Shown here piece after piece: positions 53,918 through 64,000 of a stretch of 64,000 nt of DNA (the first letter of the stretch is position 1; every line of letters starts with the position of its first letter). A model generated the notes under the pieces. The model did not search any database and was not told where the DNA came from. It saw only the letters and a list, made by a program, of their open reading frames with translations. The position numbers and the translations under genes are program-made. The stretch lies in assembly GCF_905404315.1 (NCBI RefSeq), contig NC_066269.1:4898001-4962000 (forward strand), read 5' to 3'. The stretch is from Leptidea sinapis (Eukaryota > Arthropoda > Insecta > Lepidoptera > Pieridae).

Positions 53918-54176
53918 TGAATAACTAATTTGATTTTTGATAAATTACATACCTTTGATAGTAGTTCACATCGATTTTGTTATAATATATATAAATAAAA
54001 ATTCAATTATAATTATTATGAATCGATGCTTAAAGAGTAAAGTACACGCAAGAAAGGAGGTTGTTGATTTCATAAGTCGACGTCCGCCGTGTCGAGCCGC
54101 CCGCCCTGCCCTTCCGAAACAGCCTTTGAACTTGATAAACTACTTCAATTATCCACCAGACATAACATTGTTTGTA

Positions 54177-54180
<4 letters not shown>

Positions 54181-54219
<39 letters not shown>
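54181..54219. repeat. AT dinucleotide microsatellite
   Basis: About 19 uninterrupted AT units. Confidence 0.95.
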
Positions 54220-54221
<2 letters not shown>

Positions 54222-54224
54222 AAG

Positions 54225-55520
54225 TGTTATAGTATTTTTTGTAATAAGTAAGGTGTTTGAGTAAGATTAATCAATAATTTTGAATAAAATATATGATTCA
54301 ATTAAATATTATATTATTTCACTATTTCTTATAAATGAAACAAAAAATCTTGATTGTCAAAAGTATATATTGTATATAACCTTATAAATATGCTAATAAC
54401 TAAAACTTTAACTTCCATTAGTAAATAACGAGGTCAGAAAACATTATGTGGAAGTTTATATTGATATAAAGTTTTATTTTATTCAAATTATATCAAAAAA
54501 ACATTATACAGTAAATATTTTCCCTGTCAATGCTAATGAATATTTTTATTTATACAATATTTATATAGCGCTCTCAAGTACTCCAAATATCAGTGACAAT
54601 GATAGAACTTTAGAACAAAAACAAAATGATTCAAAATGTTTCTTTTAACGTGCGTAAATAAAACTGATAGACAGAGCACTTTGGATTACTTTCCCAACAC
54701 TATGCAAATAGAAATGTAAAACATGAAGCAAAGAAAATGTAGATGTAATACAAATGTCACAACATAACGAAATAACAAAAATTTCCACGCGACACAGTCA
54801 TTGCACCGTCGACATTGTAGCGGGGTCGTAGCTCGTAGCCCGCGAGACCTCTACGTCGTAGCCGGGCGGGCGGCCTGGGGCGGCCCGTGGGCGGAATTCT
54901 GTTTTATCTCTCGCAACTATGCAATAATATGTGCAATGAAATATTTTGTAACTCGTTTTTTATTAGTAAAAATAGATTTTAAAATAATTCAAACGAAGAA
55001 GAGTTTATATATACATATTATAATACACAAAAGTTTAATCTGATTAAGTGGAACTGATGAATTTTCTTTATCATTTCACCACATTGAACTGGAAATGTAA
55101 TATGTAATGTAATCTAGTTGAAATGTAAAAAGTTTCTTAGCACGCGCATATATATACATATCTTGTAAAAATTGCTCGTCAGCGATAAAAAAAAATGTAT
55201 TTTAATTTAAGTTCTTTATCATAAAGAGAATAAGAAATGGAATCTCAAATATTGTTCCTTGTGTCAATATTTTATCCCTGGAACATATTTGGTGGGGTGC
55301 AACAGGTGGCCAGGGTGACATTGCCGCGTCCTCGAGCGTTCACTTCTGAAGCCCATCCATACCGCACCTGCCCACGTTCTACCTACTCCTTTTATATTCT
55401 AGTGATCAATCTGTTATTTAACAAGAGAAAATTGTAAAAGGCACTTAACCCATAGCAGCATGTCTCACACCTGACATATCAATTAAAATTAAAATTAAAA
55501 TCATTATATTAATCATATTA
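54225..55520. other. Intronic stretch with a GC-rich patch at 54800-54900
   Basis: CGTAGCCGGGCGGGCGGCCT and neighbouring sequence form a short CpG island-like patch inside AT-rich DNA. Frames across it are open on both strands but match nothing I know. Confidence 0.3.
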
Positions 55521-55524
55521 TCAT

Positions 55525-55735
55525 ATAGAAATTAAATTTGTAACCAAGATGTATGAACGATGCGGGACTCGACCCTGTGACCTCTCGATTTCAGCTCGAG
55601 CGTTCTTATCAACTAAGTCAAGCGTTCGAGTACTCATGGGTCGTAAACTTTATTATTTGTAGTTCAACTCTCAGGTTGTGGCTTCGTCTACAGGATCTAC
55701 TTTACACTTTATAACCAGCTCGACCCCAAAAAAAA
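55525..55735 (-). mobile_element. SINE family S copy, near full length
   Basis: AAATTTGTAACCAAGATGTA tail, CGATGCGGGACTCGACCCTG (B-box complement), GCGTTCTTATCAACTAAGTC (A-box complement) and the body CTCTCAGGTTGTGGCTTCGT with TACAGGATCTACTTTACACT. Confidence 0.75.
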
Positions 55736-55910
55736 GCCATAAAAAGGCATTTATTTTCTCAAAATTGATTCCTTCAGAATTCTTTTTGATATCTTTTCTA
55801 ATATACTATATACTACTACCACTTCGGAAACAAATGGCGCTCTGAGAGAGAACAAGCGGCGCAAGTAACTCTCCCAGCATTCTTTTTTTGAGCTCTTTTC
55901 AAATACAATT
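55736..55910 (-). mobile_element. LINE tail family D copy 7 (inverted)
   Basis: GCATTTATTTTCTCAAAATT, CACTTCGGAAACAAATGGCG and GAACAAGCGGCGCAAGTAAC. It abuts the SINE S copy. Confidence 0.8.
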
Positions 55911-56144
55911 TTTAATAATTTTTGTAAATTAAATTGACTTGAGATATCGTTCTTTCAAATCAAAACAATTTGTTATTTTTTATAGTTATTACAGATCATT
56001 TTTGATTGATCATCAATTTATATAATTAATTCCAGAAGTGAGGAATATTACTTTAAAAATATCAAATCATTACATACTTTATTAAGTTATGTAGCAAGCA
56101 CTTCTTCTCACATTGTGCAAATTTTCATATCACAAACATCTTAT

Positions 56145-56332
56145 ACATAAAATTCTCACGGTGTTTGTAATCAATCTCCCCCGAAATGCCTGAACCGATT
56201 TGTCTGAAATTATGTGTGCATATCGGGTAGGTCTGAGAGTCGGCCAACATCTATTTTTCATTCCAAATTTTTTTAATCGCAATTTGTTTTTATTAATTTA
56301 TATGGCAATACAACGCTTGCTGGGTCAGCTAG
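56145..56332 (+). mobile_element. Repeat family C copy 7 (short)
   Basis: ATAAAATTCTCACGGTGTTT, GTAGGTCTGAGAGTCGGCCA and GCAATACAACGCTTGCTGGG, ending TCAGCTAG. Confidence 0.8.
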
Positions 56333-56934
56333 TAATTTATATAATATGTGGTGCTTTAAGAGAAGGGTGATCAATTGTTCGTTATCCTGTTCCAAAAAAA
56401 AACGCTATCTCACACTATGTTTCTGTAACTGTTATCCATTCGTTTTGCTAAAAATGCAAATGGGTTTAGTGTGCACATCTTTAAGGTCGGTGTACTGGCG
56501 CCCTGAACGTCCGTATCTCCGCACCCCTCACTCCTCGAGCCACCCCCTCACGTTACATTGGATGTCCATAACATCCTGCAGCAGCGGTTCAGACAGTCGG
56601 GGTATTGACCTACCGCTTCAACCTAACTTATTTGTATTTTGACAGGAAATTAATAATGTATTTGACATTTGAAAGACATTAAGAAAATTGAATAAAAGTT
56701 GGTTAAGCTTACGTTGGTTAAGGTTATAATGAGGGATTTGTTGAAATTATTGATGAAAATTGATGCTGGTTATCTTGAAAATTCTTTCTTAAGTTTATAA
56801 AATAAACATTATTCATCAAGTGAAACATCGCATTAAAAAAATAGCTCCCTAAGAATATTTAAAGTTTACGTTTCTGGCGCGCAATTCTACTTTTTACTAC
56901 TTTATACAAATTATTTTTTCGAAATTGCTTCCTT

Positions 56935-57050
56935 TAGGTTAGATTACTTTCCTATTTCAGGTAAAGTACTTCTGCTTTAGAAATAGATGGCGCTTTGAGG
57001 CACAAGAAACAGTACAGTATTAAAAAAATATACAATATGTAATGGGTTAT
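56935..57050 (-). mobile_element. LINE tail family D copy 8 (degenerate)
   Basis: CTTCTGCTTTAGAAATAGAT and GGCGCTTTGAGGCACAAGAA match the D tail in reverse. It contains TTTCCTATTTCAG joined to GTAAAG, a recursive-splice-like juxtaposition on the plus strand at 56960. Confidence 0.45.
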
Positions 57051-57369
57051 AAAATATGTGATATTCACATGGGTAAAATAAGATATAATATATATAATAG
57101 ATAAATAAGACTGGTCTTATTATATTGTCGCTTGGATATGCTTTGCTTGCATGGAGAGCCTTTTTGAGCCAAATCCTTTAAATAATTCTACATAATATAT
57201 ATAATTCTTAAATAACATCTAAAATAATATTTCCCTCAATACTTGGTCTTTTAATGCAACAGTAACGAACTAAAACAGTATCTTCAGTCAAAATATAACA
57301 TTATTTGTAATCACCAAAAATATTAAAAAAACGTTTATTAAAAAGAAGTGAAAGTAAAATATTTCGGGC

Positions 57370-57780
57370 TTTCCTGTCTCATATCGGCAAGCCGTATCAG
57401 TCGTCATGCCAGCATCAATGATGTTATCCGCAGGTCATTTGTCGCTCTTAATAAACCAGCTATTTTAGAGCCTGATGGCCTGGACCTTGGGTAAGAGGAA
57501 GGGCATTTGGGGACGCGACTTTGACACGCTAGCTCCTTCTCATGTCCATGTTACTTTAGTTAGTGTTGGGGCTCCTGTTTCGACTGCTAAAGACAGCAAA
57601 CAGAGAGACCCAGAGGTGTAGAGAATATTCAAATTTCTATCTACATCTAAATAGAGCTACTGGAAACCCAAGCGCTGGCAGCTATTTCGTACAACGGAAC
57701 AGCCTAGCTATCCAAAGCGTAAAAGCTGCCAGTATACTTGGTGACATTTCTCGTAGTTATAGTTTTTACTTCATGTAATC
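57370..57780 (+). pseudogene. Retroelement ORF relic (same family as 26140-26436)
   Basis: DTLAPSHVHVTLVSVGA at about 57510-57565, then an R-K-Y-x-E-Y-S/N-F block, NRATGNPSAGSYFVQ, RNSLAIQSVKAASILGD to a stop at 57776. It aligns with TGDPRSGTYLCQRISLAIQR of the copy at 26140. Frames are broken before 57600. Confidence 0.7.
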
Positions 57781-57784
57781 ATAT

Positions 57785-58255
57785 TAAATGTTATAAATAT
57801 TGTTGAAAGCATTGTTTTATTGTTAATAAATAAATTGAACAGATAATATTATAATTCATTAACATTACAATTACACAAAGCAAAGATCAAAACAATAAAA
57901 AGCTGAGTAACAACTAAAATGTACTTGTAAAAAAGCTATATAACATGATAACTAACATTATTTATGTTTGACTTTACAGCTAATATGAACAAAAACAATA
58001 CTAATTATGTTTACATAAGCGAGTCATATTCTCTGGAGTACGATTAAGCAACGTACTGTGAGGGAATGTCACCTTGTAAGGAGAAGTTGAACCAAGTTCA
58101 GTTCACCGAACTATTTTGGAGTTATTGACAAACGTAAATACTCAGTCGCAAGTCTGTGCCAGAGTATAAATAATTATAGAATGATAAATTGTAATATATT
58201 ACAGAAACTTAAGCAAATTCAATGCAATAATCGACGAAAACAAAGACGAACACAC
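57785..58255. other. Intronic stretch, nothing assigned
   Basis: AT-rich, no recognised features. Confidence 0.3.
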
Positions 58256-58259
58256 TTAT

Positions 58260-58575
58260 TCATTTCTTTTACGAAAATAAGAGACGAGACGAGCAGGACG
58301 TTCAGGTGATGGTAACTAATACGCCCTGCCCTAATGGGTAATTGTAATCAATGCAGTCAGGATTCATGAAAAATATTGAAAAATTCTGTGCGGCACCACA
58401 ATTGCGCTCTTCACCTTCAGACATAAGATATTAAGTCTCATTTGCCCAGTAATTTCACTAGCTTCGGCGCCCTTCAGACCGAAACACAATAATGTTTACA
58501 CATTACAGTGTCACGGCAGAAATAGCCGCCGTTGTGGTAACCATAATCTAGCCGGCATTATTTGCAAAGGAGCTT
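58260..58575 (+). mobile_element. Repeat family A copy, near full length
   Basis: TTTTACGAAAATAAGAGACG to GCATTATTTGCAAAGGAGCT, forward. Confidence 0.85.
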
Positions 58576-58599
58576 GTAATTAAATCGTTTATTAAATTG

Positions 58600-58990
58600 T
58601 TACCACAATAGAGATAATGACTTGCTACGAACTAATTCCAGTGGGCTACGCTTTTGTAATAATGTAGAAAACACTGTTTGGGCGTGATATATAAATGAAT
58701 TTTAAGGTTTTATTATAAATAGGCTCTACTGTAAATGTTAATATCTAACAGCAGAATATCTAAGCGATCGGACGGCCGGGGACTACTTTATGATTTTATT
58801 ATAACATTAACAATGTCACAGCACAGTATTTTGTTAATTGTAATTATAAAAAGCACAATAAATAGTACTGGGAGAGCTTCTTGCGCCATTTCTTCTCTCT
58901 CAGCGCGCCATTTATTGTTTCCGAAGTGTTGGTAGAGTTTTAATTGACGTCAAAAAAGTGTTCCACAGGAAACAATTTTGAGATAATAAA
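58600..58990 (+). pseudogene. LINE 3' end family D copy 9 with coding remnant
   Basis: CTAATTCCAGTGGGCTACGC, CAGCAGAATATCTAAGCGAT, CGGACGGCCGGG (the Y-L-N-D-x-x-x-W end, decayed), then GCGCCATTTCTTCTCTCTCA. Abuts a family A copy on its left. Confidence 0.75.
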
Positions 58991-58994
58991 AAAT

Positions 58995-59345
58995 TAGGAC
59001 TGTAGGAAAATTTCTTAGCTTTAGAAAATTGTAAACATTGTTTTTGGGTTGTTAGTAAACATTCTATGGAATTATTTCTTATCATATATGATTTTAACAA
59101 TGTAGAAATAAAATTTTGCATTTATTGCGCTGTTATAATTAAAATAATCATTATTACAACTTCAGAGATTTTTCAATGTTAACTACTAAATTGGTGATAA
59201 TCCCAAGGGTCCAGCCATTTGAATATTAATGGAAGTGTGTTACTGAGAAAGGGGCAGATGAGCCTTCGAGCAGATAACGAACATACATTGAACACTTTAT
59301 AAACCTGTATTCCAATATCGGAAATTGAAATCTTAAAACTAGCCT
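58995..59345. other. Intronic stretch, nothing assigned
   Basis: AT-rich, no recognised features. Confidence 0.3.
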
Positions 59346-59352
59346 TAGAGAA

Positions 59353-59526
59353 TTAAATACGCTTATTAATTAAATCATATTCCATTTGGGAGCCGTTGCT
59401 CTGTACGCCGTGCTCATTGGCGAAGGCTTTCGGGGCGAGAATCTGTTTCACCTCGTCTAGAAGCGGACGTCCCGGGCGGCGGGACGACGAACCCATCCGG
59501 GAGGGTCCAGACTGCCTCCATGCCAT
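59353..59526 (-). other. GC-rich block with a 57-codon open frame of unknown nature
   Basis: On the minus strand an ATG at 59526 opens 57 codons containing RRPGRPLLDEVKQILAP and NEHGVQSNGSQMEYDL. GC content is far above the flanks. Plus-strand frames are also open. It may be an exon of an antisense gene, retroelement debris or chance. I do not recognise the peptide. Confidence 0.2.
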
Positions 59527-59707
59527 CGATGTTGCAACATTATCAAGTTCACCAGAATAATATCCCGTAATATTTTATTCAGGGCTTAAGAGGCTTGAAT
59601 AGAATTGGAATACAATAGAAATACATTTATTTAACTAATTCATCATTTCAAATTATATTCTATAATATACTAGCAATGCCCCGCCGTTTCAATCGCGTAG
59701 ATACTTC

Positions 59708-59929
59708 ATTCAGTCTATCTCTTACTTGGGATAAAAATCGTACACGCTATCTGTCAATGGGACGATGTATAGCTAACCAGCGATAGAAGTTTTGTATGGA
59801 AATTGCAATTCACGCCCCAATATGAGGCGATAAGAATGACTTATCGGGTATATTGGGACAGCTTCAGATTATTGACAGTAGATGATAGTGATTTATCTCT
59901 ATCTGTAGATAATATATTGGGAACGACCG
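59708..59929 (+). mobile_element. MITE family E copy 4 (5'-truncated)
   Basis: ATTCAGTCTATCTCTTACTT to ATATATTGGGAACGACCG, with TAA after the 3' end. The left terminus is lost at a junction with an ACTAGCAATGCCCCGCC element start (59671). Confidence 0.75.
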
Positions 59930-60224
59930 TAAGTCGGACTATAGATTTATATTTGTTAAAATAAAAGTTTTATTTCACTTAGTTATTATTTTATTATTGC
60001 ATTAGTTTCTTTACATTGACATTTTTAAATACATTATATCTTTTGAATGGAATGTCCGATTTTGATAATTTAAAAAGTATTTTACAGGTAGGTATTGGAA
60101 CGGTCCTAAATAAAATATATATAATTTAAGTATGTATAATTATTAATACAGAAATGTGAATAATATAATTTGATTATTGTCGGCACTTTTATCAACTTTT
60201 AAAATATAAAAAAGAAACGTTATA

Positions 60225-60394
60225 GTGGCATAACTATAGTAGTTGGACATATGGTATCCTCGTACAAAATTTTAAAAATGCCATTGAGTGTCAAGAAGCC
60301 CATGCACACAAGCATCTAATAGTCGTCGTAATAAAAAAGCTATTGTTCTTAGATAGTGCGGTATATAGTTGGAGCGCAGCGGAAACCAATCCTT
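60225..60394 (+). mobile_element. THAP-element relic, second copy (3' part)
   Basis: TACAAAATTTTAAAAATGCC, AAAAAAGCTATTGTTCTTAG, ATAGTGCGGTATATAGTTGG and the right terminus GCGGAAACCAATCCTT parallel 48080-48210. The 5' half with the THAP start is missing. Confidence 0.65.
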
Positions 60395-60426
60395 TATCTA
60401 AAGATACAGCAGTGAACTACAAATAT

Positions 60427-60533
60427 TTTTTTATGAAAATAAGGGATTAGACGAGCAGGACGTTCGGCTGATGGTAATTGATACGCCCTCCGCCCGCCGG
60501 CATGCTGTGCAAAGGAGCCTCCCACTGGTAAAA
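60427..60533 (+). mobile_element. Repeat family A copy reduced to its two ends
   Basis: AAAATAAGGGATTAGACGAG ... ATTGATACGCCCTCCGCCC joined to GCCGGCATGCTGTGCAAAGG and CTCCCACTGGTAA. An internal deletion of roughly 190 bp removes the middle. Confidence 0.8.
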
Positions 60534-60534
60534 T

Positions 60535-61160
60535 AATACTACTAGAAATAACTGATCAACCGCACTCCTGATTCTATTCGAAATCATTAATTTGATGGAC
60601 AGCTCCATCTATAAATATAAAATTTTGTTATAATCCAGGAGCCCGGCTTATAAGATAACTAATTATCCTTGATTCAATATACTAAGACCTATTAATATCA
60701 CAAGAACGAAGCTTATATGCTTTAGAGAAAATTGAGGTACTTATGTAGTGCTTATATAATACATAACCTTGGACCTAACTCATATACGTGTCTGAATATT
60801 TCATGCCCCAAACTTTTACCACAGTTTGTTTAGGCTATTATGTACGTGTGTGTGTTCTACAGTTGTGAATGTGTGCGTAAGAATTACTCGCTGAAATGGC
60901 TTGTAAAAACCTTACTTTTAACGTTGCGAATTATTAGTAGCAGCAGATTATTTAACTTTGAAGCAGTTTTTGGTGACTGCAAAAATAGGAACAGATCTCT
61001 TTTCGGTTGTTTTTTTGTTACAACATATCTCCGCGTTTTATGGGCTGTATTGTTTTTTTTGTATATATATAAGTTTCAGATAGTAATTACGACCAACTCC
61101 AAAATGTTTTAGAAAACATTTAATGTATATAATTTTTAGATACCTTGTTGTTTGTTTGAG
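60535..61160. other. Intronic stretch, nothing assigned
   Basis: The 90-codon frame at 60840-61112 has no resemblance I can name. Confidence 0.3.
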
Positions 61161-61164
61161 GTTG

Positions 61165-61524
61165 GTTATTTTCCCTGATGGTATGTGATGAATGTGGGAA
61201 TACCAGAGGAATCACAAGCCGCGTTGCCGATCTTATGAAGGGTTTTTTTTACGAAAATAAGAGACGAGACGAGCAGGGTGTACCTACCCGTACCTACCCG
61301 GCCCTACCCATTACAATGTAGTTCCGCTCAGGATTCTTGAAAAACCCAAAAATTCTGAGCAGCACTACAATTGCGCTTGTCACCTTGAGACATAAGATGT
61401 TAAGTCTCATTTGCCCAGTAATTTCACTAGCTACGGCGCCCTTCAGACCGAAACACAGTAATGTTTACACATTACTGTTGTGTACCCATAATCTAGCTGG
61501 CTTCCTGTGCAAAGGAGCCCTGGT
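61165..61524 (+). mobile_element. Family F tail scrap (minus) followed by family A copy (plus)
   Basis: GATGGTATGTGATGAATGTG and ATACCAGAGGAATCACAAGC come from an F tail. ACGAAAATAAGAGACGAGAC at 61249 starts a nearly complete A copy ending GCAAAGGAGCCC, with a local CGTACCTACC duplication. Confidence 0.75.
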
Positions 61525-61529
61525 GGGAT

Positions 61530-61605
61530 AGGGTGGAATAAACGTGCGAGCGAGGATCGAACCGGGGTGGTGAGAGTCAACGGTTCAACCTATTGGGCAT
61601 TTTTT
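61530..61605 (-). mobile_element. tRNA-like (B-box) fragment
   Basis: The minus strand contains CCCCGGTTCGATCCTCGCTC, a T-arm-like B box, preceded by TGCCCAATAGGTTGAACCG. It lacks full cloverleaf pairing, so SINE-like or pseudo-tRNA. Confidence 0.35.
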
Positions 61606-61609
61606 TAAA

Positions 61610-63120
61610 GTTATTGCTTGTGTAGTCTCAAGAGCATATTTACTTTACACTTCTCAAAGCCCACAATCAAATTAATCTACAGTAAATACTAATTTTATGG
61701 CAAATTAGTCGAAACTTATTCATACCCTTATCATTGTATTATGTTATGCTCTATATGTGTAGTTATACCAAATATATCTTTTGAAGAGAAGTCACTTTAC
61801 CTATTTCCTCATTTAGGTATAGAAAAATGTGTTTTTATGTATAAGTTATTGGCTAAGCCGACCTCTTGTGCAATGCCTATTCAAATCCACATATCTTGTG
61901 ACACATATAATTAAATATATATTATAACAGTATTATAACAGTAGTCAAGCCATTATATTGTATTTACCCTTATATTTAATTGCACATAATTCGCGTTAAT
62001 GCACCCTATAATGAACAATACAACAACAGGTAATGGTTACGACGCCTAGCCAATGGTTTATCTGTCAAAACAACACTAGTACGCACACACGCGTATCGCC
62101 GACACCGTACACAGAACGCACACCGACGCAATCGCCATGCCCACACTAACACAACCCACACACAAGCAAACGTCTAGACGTCTTGTTAAAATGCGGTGTT
62201 CCGCAGACTCGACATTCGTCAGTAGGATAGGTCACGGACCACGGATCCTTTGTCCCTTTCTTATCAATAGCAGTATCCCATTCCCGCGTATAATACGTCC
62301 TTTTCATTCAAATTTAGCCCTCAGTCCTGCTAAATAAGCTTCAATTTCGTACGCACCTATACTCAGGTACAAATTTCGCTTTCAAAGCAAACGTTATCCT
62401 GGCACAAAATGTTACAACACCATTAATAATTCATACTGAATTTTGCTATGTTGTAACGACTTAAAGTTCATTTTTGCATAATATACATGTTAGGTCTCTC
62501 CAGATCTCCTGATAGCTAGGTTTGTCCTTGGTCTGACGAATTAGCCGGGAATAATAATTTATGTAAATGTGGGTGTGCATATAATATCAACTGGGTTAGT
62601 CTGTGTGCTGTTTGGTGACGCATAGCTATGTACTAGGTAATATTATAACTACCTCCATTTATATTTGGAGTCGTTATGAGATATTACATAAGATGGAGAG
62701 AGAGAAGCTATTTCAGTGGTTACTAGTGGGGGTGGTGATGTATGATGACTGTTGAGTGCCTGATAAAAAGTGGCCTATGTTTCAAATTTATTATTAGCTG
62801 ACGAGCCTACAATCTACACAGTAATCTTGAAGTTATTTTTGAAAGAGAACACTGAATGAATAATTACTTTTAAACTAATTGAATATTTCTTCTCCTAAAA
62901 ACTAATTATTGCTAAAAAAAAAGAGTCATGGCTACGTATATTACAATTTTACTAATTCTAATTCAACTGAACTAAATAAGTACTCTAATTAAGTCCGGTC
63001 CTTCCTTCGGAAACAATTAAAGTTTTCCCTTCAAAATTCCATCATGAATGGACTCAAAATAGACTCATCAGAAAGTTTAAGCAATAAGTACCGAACACGC
63101 TATTCCCATAAAATTGGCAG
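61610..63120. other. Intronic stretch, CpG-richer block at 62085-62250
   Basis: 62085-62250 (ACACGCGTATCGCCGACACC and neighbours) is a CA/CG-rich patch. Open frames across it match nothing known. Confidence 0.3.
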
Positions 63121-63124
63121 ACAT

Positions 63125-63245
63125 GGGTTTCCGTCACCCGTCTGAAGGTCGGACGGGCGTTCACATCAACCCGCCGACCTCCCGACCCACCCTCCACAAA
63201 CCCCCCCTGACCTCCGTCGGCGCTCGGCTAACCCCTGAACATCAC
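63125..63245. other. GC-rich patch of unknown nature
   Basis: CGTCTGAAGGTCGGACGGGC (a small hairpin) is followed by a cytosine-rich run. A plus frame is open for about 50 codons from 63125, but it has no recognisable similarity. Confidence 0.25.
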
Positions 63246-63585
63246 TTGTATGTAACATTCACTGAGCTTAACTAAATATTGTACATGAATAATGTAGTAC
63301 AATATTACACAAACATTATTTCAAACGTATTTTTATAAAACTCGGTATTTTAAGTCCATTTAATCTCTTTGGGGTTTGCCCACGTTCATTGCTACGTGGT
63401 CCTGTTCGTTTTTTATTTTAGAGGCGGCAGCAGACAATTAGTGGCTCATTTGCTGGGAACTGGCTACCAGGCGCCCATAAACATCTGCAGTACCAGAGGT
63501 CAAGACATGCTTTGTTGGTCTTTTAACTGAGAGTATGCTAAAAGCTTGCGGTCTTTTAGACAATGGACATAATAAAGCACTTTTA

Positions 63586-63796
63586 CGGCCGTTTTCAATA
63601 ACCTATCTATCCTTAGTTTAACTCACGGATACATTGCTGTCACCGTTTAATGGCACGATCTTATCTATACATAGTTATAGTTATAGTCCAATGCTATCTG
63701 TCATTAGGTTATTGAAATATAAGTAAGCGTAAAAGGATAGATTTAACTACCTCTAGTAAGTTAAACTAAGGATAGATAGGTTATTAAAAACGACCG
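63586..63796. mobile_element. MITE with 38-bp inverted termini and TTA duplication
   Basis: CGGCCGTTTTCAATAACCTA and TCTATCCTTAGTTTAACT at the left match the reverse complement of the right end with two mismatches in 38. It is flanked by TTA (63583-63585, 63797-63799). It shares CGGCCG ends and target size with family E but has a different interior. Confidence 0.9.
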
Positions 63797-63799
63797 TTA

Positions 63800-64000
63800 A
63801 TGACATGCCATATCATCCGTCAAGATAACCAGCTACTGAAACTCATAATGTAGAGAAAGATACAATGAAAGAGGAGATCAGGTAGAAGAAGGACAGCATG
63901 GCTGAACAATCCGAGAGTAATTTGGCTTGAACTCTGTATCCCTGTTCCACAGGAACAAACTGCTGCGTCCAAAGTAAAATTAGTTATGTTGATCTCTAAG
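63800..64000. other. Window end, nothing assigned
   Basis: No recognised feature. Confidence 0.3.

Larger units (their letters stand above)
14502..64000 (+). other. Large E74 intron (to the window end), dense in mobile elements
   Basis: No exon encoding the ETS domain or the proline/serine-rich middle of E74 could be recognised to the right of 14501. The E74 intron is therefore inferred to run at least 49 kb. It may hide alternative first exons (E74B) or microexons. Everything annotated below lies within it, unless another unseen gene intervenes. Confidence 0.55.

Noticed and set aside
14502..64000. Search for the E74 ETS domain (W-E-F-L-L-x-L-L ... R-A-L-R-Y-Y-Y) and the P-S-P-A-D-S-G-V-S-D block
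   Set aside because: Not found on the plus strand in this window, so the shared C-terminal exons are taken to lie to the right.
1..64000. CRISPR arrays, bacterial operons, integrated viral genes
   Set aside because: Nothing of this kind is visible; the composition, splice sites and repeats are those of an insect nuclear genome.

Overview
This looks like a window of a butterfly or moth nuclear genome. It is AT-rich and intron-rich, with no prokaryotic operon structure, and it is packed with repeat types I associate with Lepidoptera: short elements starting ACTAGCTGA, tRNA-derived SINEs, 5'-truncated LINE tails and TA/TTA-flanked MITEs. Only two host protein-coding genes can be supported, and both run out of the window.

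Left part (1-6.5 kb): the first coding exon of an LSM11-like gene (U7 snRNP component for histone mRNA 3'-end formation) lies on the minus strand at 6055-6334. It has a clean 5' splice site. The rest of the gene, including the Sm fold, is not recognisable in 1-6054 and should lie beyond the left edge.

Middle part (about 11.8-14.5 kb): the start of ecdysone-induced protein 74 (E74/Eip74EF), isoform A, on the plus strand. A GC-rich leader with several upstream ORFs is followed by three coding exons (12113-12187, 12769-13020, 14153-14495 or 14501). These give about 223 residues of the A-specific activation region. The start resembles the fly protein (MPFI-D/E-D...), as do an acidic block, an IKQEENNN-like junction and the ANPLL-EKL box. 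The DNA-binding ETS domain was not found, so it should lie to the right of position 64000.

Right part (14.5-64 kb): best read as one very large E74 intron, with perhaps alternative promoters or microexons inside it. The standout signal is a textbook recursive (ratchet) splice site at 29753/29754. A pyrimidine-rich 3' splice site ending in CAG is fused directly to GTAAGT, with a second GTAAGT 38 bases downstream. Weaker candidates lie at 15719, 56960 and 60086.

Most of the intron is mobile DNA. I see at least eight recurring families. A is a ~290 bp SINE-like repeat with about 17 copies or fragments. F is a LINE tail encoding the end of a reverse transcriptase, and it shares a ~65 bp 3' tail with A. 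B and C are two elements bounded by ACTAGCTGA. D is a second LINE 3' end. S is a tRNA-derived SINE. E is a CGGCCG-ended MITE with 3-bp TAA/TTA target duplications. H is an unclassified repeat. P is a hairpin repeat. There are also relics of Tc1 and mariner transposases, a THAP-domain DNA transposon with matching terminal repeats, and nested insertions with clear target-site duplications. The two genes are probably independent neighbours: one serves histone RNA processing, the other is a hormone-response transcription factor.
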